From Poriferisodalis sp965262965 (GTDB lineage Bacteria > Actinomycetota > Acidimicrobiia > Acidimicrobiales > Poriferisodalaceae): 64,000 nt of DNA. Below, in pieces: positions 8,600 to 16,824 of the stretch (its first letter is position 1; the number at the start of each line of letters is the position of its first letter). Made by a program: the position numbers and the translations under genes. The notes beneath the pieces are model-generated. The model saw only the letters and a program-made list of their open reading frames with translations. It ran no database searches and was not told the DNA's origin. The stretch covers positions 3,596,001-3,660,000 of the forward strand of contig NZ_OZ253573.1 in NCBI RefSeq assembly GCF_965262965.1. Reading direction: 5' to 3'.

Positions 8600-8970
8600 T
8601 CGAGGGCACCGTCAACACCGGCCTCGAAGCGATCATCACTCTGGCCGTTTCAGGTACCGCCGAACGGAGCAGCCGGGTGGATGCTCTCATCGACACTGGT
8701 TACGGCGGCGATATCACCCTTCCTTCTGATGTGGTGAACGACCTCGGACTGATGCGGGTCGGCAGCACGAAGCTGATGTTGGCAAACGGCAACGAGGAGG
8801 TCTTCGACACCTTTGTCGCAAGCGTCGACTGGTCGGGCAGCGAACGAGGCGTCGCGGTGCATGAGACCGAGTCGGTGCCACTGATCGGCATGCAGATGCT
8901 TGAGGGTCAGCGATTGCAGGTGGATGTGGAGCGCGACGGACGCGTCCTCATCGAGACTCTTCGCGGATGA
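8596..8970 (+). CDS. Clan AA (retropepsin-like) aspartyl protease-like protein
   Basis: A 124-residue single-domain protein. DALIDTGYGGDITLP (about residues 34-48) has the DTG catalytic triplet and flanks of a retropepsin-like aspartyl protease. A later VPLIGMQMLEG is the expected psi-loop-like second half (xxG). One domain implies a homodimer, as in retroviral proteases. It overlaps the upstream small gene by 4 bp. ATG at 8596 is used because the longer frame runs through the small gene. Its stop overlaps a fossil hsdS start. The target is unknown. Confidence 0.8.
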   Translation: MIEGTVNTGLEAIITLAVSGTAERSSRVDALIDTGYGGDITLPSDVVNDLGLMRVGSTKLMLANGNEEVFDTFVASVDWSGSERGVAVHETESVPLIGMQMLEGQRLQVDVERDGRVLIETLRG

Positions 8971-9038
8971 CCCACGAGCTGCCCCCCGGCTGGGAACTGA
9001 CAACGCTTGGCGAACTCACCACGGCCCTCGCCGCGTGA
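8967..9038 (+). pseudogene. Fossil hsdS start fused to the hsdR tail
   Basis: ATG at 8967 opens MTHELPPGWELTTLGEL, which is how HsdS proteins begin and closely parallels LPPGWKLTQLHDL of the intact hsdS start. After GEL the frame runs into the hsdR tail (LTTALAA, TGA). The join lies in a CGAACTC shared by both sequences. It is best read as the remnant of an earlier hsdS that was replaced. Confidence 0.65.
9011..9038 (+). repeat. hsdR 3'-end repeat, copy 3 (short)
   Basis: These 28 bp are identical to the end of copy 2 (8178-8205), including the stop. The next bases give the GTGA overlap with the intact hsdS. This shows that hsdS once started directly on the hsdR stop. Confidence 0.85.
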
Positions 9039-10375
9039 GCGACAATCTCCCGCCGGGCTGGAAATTGACGCAGCTGCACGATCTCGCAGCCTCTGAGCCT
9101 CGGGCGATCACAGATGGGCCCTTTGGCTCCAACTTAAAGACGGCTCACTACACATCTGACGGTCCCCGGGTCGTTCGCTTGCAGAACATTGGAGATGGGG
9201 TCTTTAGGCGGGGAGATGCTCACATTTCGCAAGAGCACTACGAGGCCTTGATTCAGCACGCCGTCCAAGCAGGCGACTTGGTCGTCGCATCGCTCGGTGA
9301 AGTGCTTCCGCGTGCCTGTTTGGTGCCCGATTGGATACCGCCTGCGATTGTGAAGGCTGACTGCATTCGCGTGCGCCTCCACTCCGACGTGAACCCGGCG
9401 TATGTCAATTTTGCCCTACAACTGCCGCGGCTCAGGCGGGAAACCGCCGCCGACATCAAAGGTGTTGGAAGACCGCGCCTTGGCTTGCTGAGAATCAAGC
9501 AGCTCCCAATACCGCTCGCGCCTCGGGCGGAGCAGGACCGCATCGTCGCCGCCATCGAAGAGCACTTCTCCCGCCTCGATGCCGTTGAGTCGACGTTGAA
9601 ACGTGAGCTGAGATCCATCGCTGCGCTGAGATGGTCGCTCTTGACGGATGCCTTCAAAGTGGACGGAACGCTCCCTCGCAACTGGCAACGCAAGGAGATC
9701 GGCGAGGTCGCGGAGGTGCAACTTGGCCGTCAGCGATCACCGCAACACCACGCTGGCCCGCAGATGCGGCCGTACCTCCGTGCTGCCAACGTCACTTGGA
9801 CCGGTCTCAAGCTTGACGACGTCAAGCAGATGAACTTCGATGAGGACGATTTCGAGACCTACCGTCTTCATCCAGGCGATCTGCTGTTGAACGAAGCGTC
9901 AGGCAGCCCTAACGAGGTCGGCAAGCCCGCGGTGTGGTGGGGTGAGATCGAAGACTGCTGCTTCCAGAACACGTTGCTGCGCCTCCAAGCTCGCGATGTC
10001 GACCCGGACTACCTGTACTGGTACTGCTACATGGCGGCCTTGACGGGACGCTTCGGCGAGGCCGGTCGCGGCGTCAATATCCGACATCTCGGCAAACGGG
10101 GCCTCGCTCGATTTCCCATTGCTGTCGCGCCTCCGTCCGAGCAGAAGGACATTGTCACTCGACTCCAGGAGCAGTTCCAGCAGTCGTCGGAATGTGAGAC
10201 CTCAGTTCGTCAAGCACAGGAGCGGGCGCGTGCCCTCCGTTGTTCGATACTGGCAAAGGCATTCAACGGCCAGCTCGTCCCTCAGGACCCGGATGATGGG
10301 CCAGCCGATGTCCTGTTGCGCCGCCTCTCAAGGGAGAAAAGCACCCGTTCGAAGCGAGAGCGCGCGGCTGCGTAG
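9035..10375 (+). CDS. hsdS: Type I restriction enzyme, S (specificity) subunit
   Basis: A 446-residue HsdS with two target-recognition halves. The first starts NLPPGWKLTQLHDLA and ends in RIVAAIEEHFSRLDAVE (conserved helix, about residues 165-200). The second begins LPRNWQRKEIGEVAEVQLG and ends in VTRLQEQFQQSSECE. The closing LAKAFNGQLVPQDP is the typical HsdS C-terminus. GTG at 9035 is chosen because it sits on a hsdR-tail stop (GTGA) and starts the family's LPPGW motif. It dictates the sequence recognised by the enzyme. Confidence 0.93.
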   Translation: MSDNLPPGWKLTQLHDLAASEPRAITDGPFGSNLKTAHYTSDGPRVVRLQNIGDGVFRRGDAHISQEHYEALIQHAVQAGDLVVASLGEVLPRACLVPDWIPPAIVKADCIRVRLHSDVNPAYVNFALQLPRLRRETAADIKGVGRPRLGLLRIKQLPIPLAPRAEQDRIVAAIEEHFSRLDAVESTLKRELRSIAALRWSLLTDAFKVDGTLPRNWQRKEIGEVAEVQLGRQRSPQHHAGPQMRPYLRAANVTWTGLKLDDVKQMNFDEDDFETYRLHPGDLLLNEASGSPNEVGKPAVWWGEIEDCCFQNTLLRLQARDVDPDYLYWYCYMAALTGRFGEAGRGVNIRHLGKRGLARFPIAVAPPSEQKDIVTRLQEQFQQSSECETSVRQAQERARALRCSILAKAFNGQLVPQDPDDGPADVLLRRLSREKSTRSKRERAAA

Positions 10376-10404
10376 CGACCGTTCCGCGGGAATTGGAGCG
10401 GGCT

Positions 10405-11241
10405 CTATTCCTCTGCGAGTCGGCGGAGAATATTCGCGAGCAGGATCACCGAGTCGGCAGCGATCCCGGCATTCCTCCGCGTCGGCTCACCTTGGTGCTT
10501 GATGGCTTGGGCGAGCTCGATGGCCGCCCGGGCGACCTTTCTGATCTCCGCATTTGCAGAACCTGGTGCGGCACGTTCTACGAACTTGCCGAGTCGGACC
10601 TTCGTGTTCGCGACTGGAGGGACTTGCTCGCCTTCCGCGAGGTGGGCTTCTGGATCGAACACGACCTCGCTGAGTCGTTCGAGCACCGCGACACAATCGT
10701 TTCCGACATTGCGGTAGTCCTGAGCGCTGCGAGCGGCATGGAAGTGTCGTCGGAGTTCGTTGATCTCGGTGTCGACGCGGTTCCATCCCGTGCCCGGATG
10801 GCTGGTGATCGGCCTGGCGAGGACTGACCCGAGTTCATCGTCCTCAAGCTGCGCCAGTTCGAGATGTACCGGCTCGAAGAACTCATTCAATATGTCGCGC
10901 CGAGCCTGCCAACTGCCACGAGCGTCGTTGGCCACCCAATGGGTCCGAAACGTGCGATAGTCGCTAAACGGCAATTCGAGGATGATGCCCAGGCGCTTCA
11001 ACAGTTGCCGACTCGTTCTCAAAATGAGCCGAATGCCCTGCTCATCGGTGCGCTGCGCATCGTCCGTGCCGTAAGCCTCAAGCTCGTCATGCGCCAGCCG
11101 CAGCAACGCGACGGCGACCTCCACATCGGATCGGTCGCTGTACGTACCAGCGCGTACACGCTCCAGAAGTTCGCTGTGGAGCACGCGCTGATCTGAGAAG
11201 AAGTCGTCGTCGAAGAAGTCCTCTGGGGTCATAAGCCGCAT
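10405..11241 (-). CDS. Unknown helical protein in the defence island, possible abortive-infection type
   Basis: A 278-residue, soluble, mostly helical protein without a recognised domain. The N-terminus is acidic (PEDFFDDDFFSDQ). The C-terminal part, EIRKVARAAIELAQAIKHQG followed by Arg-rich and Ala-rich helices, resembles the C-terminal helical (HEPN-like) region of abortive-infection proteins, but no RxxxxH motif is seen. It stands alone on the minus strand between hsdS and the STAND gene, where cargo defence genes are common. The role is unproven. Confidence 0.6.
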   Translation of the reverse strand: MRLMTPEDFFDDDFFSDQRVLHSELLERVRAGTYSDRSDVEVAVALLRLAHDELEAYGTDDAQRTDEQGIRLILRTSRQLLKRLGIILELPFSDYRTFRTHWVANDARGSWQARRDILNEFFEPVHLELAQLEDDELGSVLARPITSHPGTGWNRVDTEINELRRHFHAARSAQDYRNVGNDCVAVLERLSEVVFDPEAHLAEGEQVPPVANTKVRLGKFVERAAPGSANAEIRKVARAAIELAQAIKHQGEPTRRNAGIAADSVILLANILRRLAEE

Positions 11242-11393
11242 CCTGCCTATTCCGAGGCGCTATCCCCACGCCCTGCGGGAGGCGCTGTAGCGCAGCAGTC
11301 TCTGTCTCAAATTGCACCGTGTCCACGAGAAGAGGTATTCCACCCGCTTGGCTGCCCTGCTTGTCGTATTGGGCTCAATCGCGGTTGGGGTCG

Positions 11394-11410
11394 CCTCAGA
11401 CATACTGAGG
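11394..11410 (+). promoter_or_regulatory. Inverted repeat abutting the STAND gene start
   Basis: CCTCAG-ACATA-CTGAGG: perfect 6-bp arms. The right arm includes the only purine-rich (GAGG) ribosome-binding sequence and touches the GTG/ATG starts at 11410/11413. It could be a protein operator or a hairpin that hides the start. Confidence 0.4.
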
Positions 11411-14400
11411 TGATGTCAGGGAGGGGCAGGAGGCGACGGACGCCGGCAAGGCGCGAAGAAGCTCGTCAAGGTGATTCGCGTGACCAAGCTGAGCCCGGCG
11501 CGTCCGAGCCGTCCGACGCCGGAAGGGGTCAGGATGCGGCTGAGTGGGCAGAGACACGGTACGGAGCCACGTCGGGTCGCGGATTCCACTTCCAGGACGC
11601 CGTGGGGGCATGGCTGGCAGCAAGAATCGCGTCGGGCACAATCGCCGAGACATCACTGGTTCCCGAGGGTCGCGAAGACATGTGGCTTGACGGGCCGGCT
11701 CAGTGTCTCGTGCAGGCCAAGTCCCGCAGGCCGGACCTCGGGGAGTTCCCCGCTAGCACGGCCGCGCAACATGTCGTCGATGCGTGGCAGCGGCAGGCAG
11801 CGCGTCTCCGCGATGGGTCGAGACTCGTGGTCGTTTTGGAGACAGGCGTTCAGGGCGAGGACCGCCTGGACGATATGGATCGTTCACTTGACGTGGCCTT
11901 GAGCGCTGACTCCAAATTCCTGACCGCGGTGACGAGAAGAGCTACGAGTACGGGATTCAGCTCCAACGAAGTCGACTCCTTCGTGCAGTGCACAGCGGTG
12001 GTTGGACTCACGCTCGGGGAAATCACCTCGGAGGCTCTATCGCGCTTGAGCGAGTGCGTGGACTTGCCAGCCGCGGCGCTCGAAATGGTGCTGTGTCGTC
12101 TTCGCAATTTGGTGGCCGACGCTGCGGACGACAATGCCAATCCCATCTATTCCCAGCGTCGGATCCTCGACCGCTCGGGGCTCGTCGCCGAAATTCAGAA
12201 CGCTGTGCAGCTCATTGATGTCGGAGCACTCGAAGCTGCGTTGGAGAGCGGCAGCTGTGAGGCTTTCGCTTACGACGCATCGGCACTTGCTGACGACAGG
12301 TTCTTCGAAGGCGTGTCGGTTCAACCGTTCCATGTCGCCGCGGGTCTGGTGACTCCACGCCCAGATGCCGTCGAGGAAGTGGTCGCCGGTCTTGGCGCCT
12401 ACTCAGTTGTAGTGATCCATGGCCCGTCCGGTGTTGGAAAGAGTGCCGTTCTATGGACACTGCCCAGAGAGCTGCCACATGTGCTGTGGTTCCGCGTGCA
12501 TCGGCTGTCCGGGGCCGACGTATCCGACCTCGTGACGCTCGTCGGCGCGTATCGAGCATCGGCAGAATCGCCGGTGGGCTTCTTGGTGGATGCCGCCGGG
12601 ACCGAGAACTTCGACGGATGGTCTCAACTGCGTGCGCGCACGGTCGCGAAGCCGGGGGTCCTGTTGGTTGCAACGGCTCGCAACGAGGATCTCATCACCA
12701 TCCCGGCGCTAGCTGACTGCGCGCAAGTGGATGTGAGACTCAACGAGACGACGGCCGCGGCGATCTTCGAGGGGTTGTCACGCCGAGGAACAACCGAGTT
12801 CGGCGATTGGCGTGAGGCCTACGAGCAATGCGATGGTCTGACATTGGAGTTCACGCACCTGCTGACCCGAGGCGAGCGTCTTGCGGCAGTCATCGGCGAC
12901 CAAGTCGATCAACGCATCAAAGAGCGTCGGGACGACGAACTGGACGTCTTGCGAGCAGTGTCGGTGGCGGACCGCTGGTCGGTCTCACTTCCGTTGCCCG
13001 ATCTCGTCCAGACATGTGGCCTGTCAGAGGCGGACATGAGCACGGCACTGGCGCGGCTCCAGGAAGAACACCTCATCATTGAGCGAGAAGGTGTCGTCAG
13101 CGGCATGCACCAACTGCGATCAACAGCGATCTGCGAGGCCGTGCACGCCCATCCGCCTCCGGAATTGCGGCAGACCGTCGAGCGCGTGATTCCGTCAGTT
13201 CCAAATTCGCAGCTTCATGGTTTCGTCGCCAGCTTGCTACGTGACGAGCCCGAATTGCTCCAAGTCTTGATCGAGACAGCCCAGCGCGAAGAGCTATCGG
13301 CAGATCGCATGGCCGCCTACCTCCACGGAGTACGACTTGCTGACTATCGCGCTCGAGCCGCCGCGTGGAGGGAGTTGGTCGAAGAGCGAGGCGTGCTTCC
13401 TTCGACCTGGATGGTTCTTTTCTCGTTTACGACAGCCGGCTTGGCAATCCCGGATTCGCTTCCGGCCGAGTTGCGTTCGGCACAAAGGGCGATGGAAGAG
13501 GTACCGGGACCCCAGCGACGAGACGAATTCATCTCGGCCATGGGGACCGACCGCATCGCCGAACTCGTCGTCTCGACTGGGGATCTCCGGTCTGCCGCCA
13601 GTCTCCTGGGTGTCTGCATTCAGACGGTCGAGTCCGTGGATGAAGCGATGTGTCTCGCCCTCGACGCATCAAGCCCCATCGTCGATGCACTTCGGGCGTC
13701 AAGGGTCGAATCGCTCGCGGCCTTCTTCACCACGACACACGAGCTCGCACCGGGCTTCTCTCGCGAGGCGATCGAATTGCTCGGCGGCCGAGAGGCGATG
13801 CTGCAGCGGATACGTGCAGCGGACCCATGGATTGTCGAGCTCCAGCTTGACGAGACACCTGAGGCAACTAATGCAGTAGGTCGTTTCCTGCACATCTCTG
13901 ACACAGAGCAGGATGATCCGGACGAAGCCGCTCATGCGATCTCACGACGCCTATGGAGCCTCGTCCCCGGCATTGATGGTGTCGAAGTTCGGGCAGTCCT
14001 GCCAGGGGGAGGGCCACATCGCATTGGCGGCTACGAGCGGGGAGTCAGCCAGCTTCTGCGCGAATCCCACTTGAGCGAACATGCGACCGCTTGGAACCGG
14101 GCGCGTGTTCAAGTGATCCGGACGTTGCTCGGTGTCAACGACTCGCATCGCCTTCGGGTGCTGCTTCCGCTGCTTGAAGAGGCAAACCGGCTTGCGCATC
14201 AGGTCGGTATCCAGCTCGTCAAACACTTACCAGGACTGCCTGACCTGTCGGAATTTCGCCCACGAATCGAAGCGCTGCACTCCTCGGGCACGCAGATCAA
14301 GCCACCGATTCGAGGCGCAGGAGTTGGAGAGCCGGGAATTCTCGATCGTCCGAACGCGCTCGAGAACGACAATCCAGTGGCGCTGATCACTGATCTGACC

Positions 14401-15450
14401 GGCAACATCGTTCCGCGGATCACACAGCCGGGTCAGTACCGCAGTCTCGTCGCCTATATCCGAGAGTCGGTCGTTGAGAGGCATCTCGAGGGCTGCAAGA
14501 ACGAACCCTGGCCGCTCGTCGGTGTCGACAGGTACCCCGGCTGCCTTGACGAGATGCGCGAAACCCTGCTGGACATCGCGGTAGTCCTCGAAGTACTTGC
14601 CCGCAGCGAATCAGAACCGGCAGCGATACGTAGTTCTGCGCTGTCGGGAAGCCAGGACGAGACGCTGCGACGAGCGGCCGAATGGTGTCGTCGACGACAT
14701 GCGAAGGAGGCCAAGCGGCGTCGCTCCGAGATTCAGACGGCTTGCCGAGAGACCGGGCTTGACGTGACCGTTCTTCCGAACTGGCATGAGGATGGCCCCC
14801 TGCGCGAATTCGCGATCACCGTTGAGTTGCCCTCGCTGCTGCAGTGGCCTGAAGCGGCAGAAATGCTCGTGCAGGCACTGGATGTTGATCAACCTGCCGA
14901 TGAGACGTACTTGCTCGTTCCGACGCGCATTCATCGGGCGATTCCGGGACTCGCCATAAAGAAGATCTCCGAATGCTGGCCGTCACCGGATGTCGGCCCA
15001 TGGGCTGACGACCTCGGTGCACCCCATTCGAGCCGTATCTTCGACGCGTTTACATCAGCACACATCGCCCTCCAGACGATTTCCGGTGTCGGGTATCTCC
15101 CAGTTCAACAGCGAGATGACCCGCTTGTACGCGCCACCTCAGACGCCGCTCTTGACCGCTTCAATTCGGCCAGAAGTGAGACCGCTGAATGCCCCCCAGG
15201 CCCCGTACGTGATGCCTTGTTGGAGGCGCTTGATGACTTGGCTGGCCAAGTAGAGGCAGAACAGGATGGCGCAGCATCTGGCCCGAGTCTTGCCGAGAGG
15301 ATCACAAACGGACTTGCCACCGGGGACGTCTCTCAGGAGTTGGCGGCCTTGCAGATCGCCAGACTCATCGCCCAGGAGTGGGACATCGACCCTCAGGCAG
15401 CCGACGAGTCACTTCGGGAGCTACTCGATCGGGAACCTGGACAGACCTGA
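11410..15450 (+). CDS. Large Avs-like STAND NTPase with N-terminal nuclease-like domain
   Basis: A 1346-residue protein. After a charged leader, residues about 50-170 resemble the Cap4/DUF4297 PD-(D/E)xK nuclease: GFHFQDAVGAWLA, Glu/Asp at 86-90 and VQAKSR at 101-106. A STAND/NACHT-like NTPase follows, with Walker A GPSGVGKS at 338-345 and a Walker B-like GFLVDAAG near 391-398. A helical, repeat-like C-terminal half of about 800 residues could act as the sensor. In Avs antiviral proteins this order means: the C-terminus binds a phage protein, the NTPase assembles, the nuclease cuts DNA. It ends 11 bp from the converging methyltransferase gene. The Avs subtype is not assigned. Confidence 0.75.
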   Translation: MMSGRGRRRRTPARREEARQGDSRDQAEPGASEPSDAGRGQDAAEWAETRYGATSGRGFHFQDAVGAWLAARIASGTIAETSLVPEGREDMWLDGPAQCLVQAKSRRPDLGEFPASTAAQHVVDAWQRQAARLRDGSRLVVVLETGVQGEDRLDDMDRSLDVALSADSKFLTAVTRRATSTGFSSNEVDSFVQCTAVVGLTLGEITSEALSRLSECVDLPAAALEMVLCRLRNLVADAADDNANPIYSQRRILDRSGLVAEIQNAVQLIDVGALEAALESGSCEAFAYDASALADDRFFEGVSVQPFHVAAGLVTPRPDAVEEVVAGLGAYSVVVIHGPSGVGKSAVLWTLPRELPHVLWFRVHRLSGADVSDLVTLVGAYRASAESPVGFLVDAAGTENFDGWSQLRARTVAKPGVLLVATARNEDLITIPALADCAQVDVRLNETTAAAIFEGLSRRGTTEFGDWREAYEQCDGLTLEFTHLLTRGERLAAVIGDQVDQRIKERRDDELDVLRAVSVADRWSVSLPLPDLVQTCGLSEADMSTALARLQEEHLIIEREGVVSGMHQLRSTAICEAVHAHPPPELRQTVERVIPSVPNSQLHGFVASLLRDEPELLQVLIETAQREELSADRMAAYLHGVRLADYRARAAAWRELVEERGVLPSTWMVLFSFTTAGLAIPDSLPAELRSAQRAMEEVPGPQRRDEFISAMGTDRIAELVVSTGDLRSAASLLGVCIQTVESVDEAMCLALDASSPIVDALRASRVESLAAFFTTTHELAPGFSREAIELLGGREAMLQRIRAADPWIVELQLDETPEATNAVGRFLHISDTEQDDPDEAAHAISRRLWSLVPGIDGVEVRAVLPGGGPHRIGGYERGVSQLLRESHLSEHATAWNRARVQVIRTLLGVNDSHRLRVLLPLLEEANRLAHQVGIQLVKHLPGLPDLSEFRPRIEALHSSGTQIKPPIRGAGVGEPGILDRPNALENDNPVALITDLTGNIVPRITQPGQYRSLVAYIRESVVERHLEGCKNEPWPLVGVDRYPGCLDEMRETLLDIAVVLEVLARSESEPAAIRSSALSGSQDETLRRAAEWCRRRHAKEAKRRRSEIQTACRETGLDVTVLPNWHEDGPLREFAITVELPSLLQWPEAAEMLVQALDVDQPADETYLLVPTRIHRAIPGLAIKKISECWPSPDVGPWADDLGAPHSSRIFDAFTSAHIALQTISGVGYLPVQQRDDPLVRATSDAALDRFNSARSETAECPPGPVRDALLEALDDLAGQVEAEQDGAASGPSLAERITNGLATGDVSQELAALQIARLIAQEWDIDPQAADESLRELLDREPGQT

Positions 15451-15461
15451 ACGGCTTTCTG

Positions 15462-16823
15462 CTACTGCCGAAGTTGGCCGTGTGCAGTCAAGTGTCGGGC
15501 GGGCAGGCCGCGTTGCATGCGCCCGTCGGCCTTCGCCACGCGGCGATCATTCGCGGATGTGAGCCCTTCGGTGCGACCGTCCAGCAGCGCCGCGAGTACG
15601 CGTCCATGCATCTCGGTGAAGCGGGGCGGCACGGCCTCGCCGATCATCGCTCGTACGGCCGTTGGGCCCCAGTCGTTCAGCGCCGTTCCCCAATCGAAGT
15701 CATCGGGAATCGTCTGGAGATGAGCGCATTCCAAGGGGCTCAGGACGCGGTTCTCGACTGGATGAATGGTGTTGTCCGAGCCGACGTGTCCGCTTGCCGT
15801 GGTGATGGTCGGCGCCGGTGCATCGGGTCGCATTCGGGAGTAACTCGACCGGCGGAAACCTCGGACGAGGCGAAAGCTGCCGTCTGTTTCGCAGACCACA
15901 GGCCTTAGAAGCGGGTTGCCACAGGTGGCGCACACGGCGTCATCTGCACCTACTGGGGAATCGCAGCGGGCTTCGCACACCGCCGTATCCCAAGCACGCC
16001 CGCCAGAACTGGGCGGAATCGCAGCAACCATGCGGTATTGATGATTGGAGCCCCACACCGGCACGGTGTGCATCGGCTGCGACGGGTCGCGCGCAGCGAC
16101 CTCACTCTTGGCGTCAAGTGGCTTCGCGCCCAGTTGTGACAGCGCATCTTCGAGGGATGTCCAGTTTCCGTCCTCAGCGGAGGCGGTCGGCATCGGGTAG
16201 GGGACACACTCTGATTGGGCAAGCGCAGCGACGGCTGGCTCATCACTCCGAATGAACGTCATGACGGCCCGCACCCGGCGTTGCGGAACGCCGTAGTCGG
16301 CCAAGTCGGTCAAGAACGGGTAACACTCGTAGCGCGGATCGAGCAAGTCCCGTAGCAGCACAGCAGCCGAGATCGGCTCGTCGTTCCGAGGATCGAGCAC
16401 CAGCCGCGAGAGAAAGGCGGCGACGTTCTCGACCACAACGATTCGTGGTCGAAGTCTGTTCGCGACTTGGGCAATCACTTCGACGAGCAAGTTGCGACCG
16501 TCACGACTGCCCGCTTCGGCGTCTTCCTCGCGACCTCGGCCGCCTCGCGCCGTGCTCATTCCCTGACACGGCGGGCACGCCGAGAGCAGCGCTGGCCGCT
16601 CCGGACCTGCGTCACTACGGAACGACGCAATGACCTCGCGCCAGGTGAACCGAAGATCGCCTGGCACCCCGCATGCGTGCTTGTGATTCGCCAGCGCTAC
16701 TGCCAAGCGGCGCTGCTCGATCTCCGCCATGACCCTGAAGGAGAAGCCTGCCTTCGCGTAACCGACATCCCCGGCTCCACAGTTGGAGAAGAGGCTCACC
16801 GCGCTCGGCGTTGCAGAATTCAT
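15462..16823 (-). CDS. DNA cytosine-5 methyltransferase
   Basis: A 453-residue C5 methylase. Motif I LFSNCGAGDVGYAKAGF (11-27), motif IV PPCQGMS with catalytic Cys86, motif VI VENV (131-134) and motif VIII QRRVR (181-185) are intact. A C-x3-C-x10-C-x2-C cluster (Cys283, 287, 298, 301) in the target-recognition region suggests a zinc ribbon, which is unusual in this family. ATG at 16823 lies 1 nt after the stop of the GHKL-Shedu gene, so the two are co-transcribed. It probably marks host DNA against the neighbouring nuclease. Confidence 0.9.
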   Translation of the reverse strand: MNSATPSAVSLFSNCGAGDVGYAKAGFSFRVMAEIEQRRLAVALANHKHACGVPGDLRFTWREVIASFRSDAGPERPALLSACPPCQGMSTARGGRGREEDAEAGSRDGRNLLVEVIAQVANRLRPRIVVVENVAAFLSRLVLDPRNDEPISAAVLLRDLLDPRYECYPFLTDLADYGVPQRRVRAVMTFIRSDEPAVAALAQSECVPYPMPTASAEDGNWTSLEDALSQLGAKPLDAKSEVAARDPSQPMHTVPVWGSNHQYRMVAAIPPSSGGRAWDTAVCEARCDSPVGADDAVCATCGNPLLRPVVCETDGSFRLVRGFRRSSYSRMRPDAPAPTITTASGHVGSDNTIHPVENRVLSPLECAHLQTIPDDFDWGTALNDWGPTAVRAMIGEAVPPRFTEMHGRVLAALLDGRTEGLTSANDRRVAKADGRMQRGLPARHLTAHGQLRQ

Positions 16824-16824
16824 C

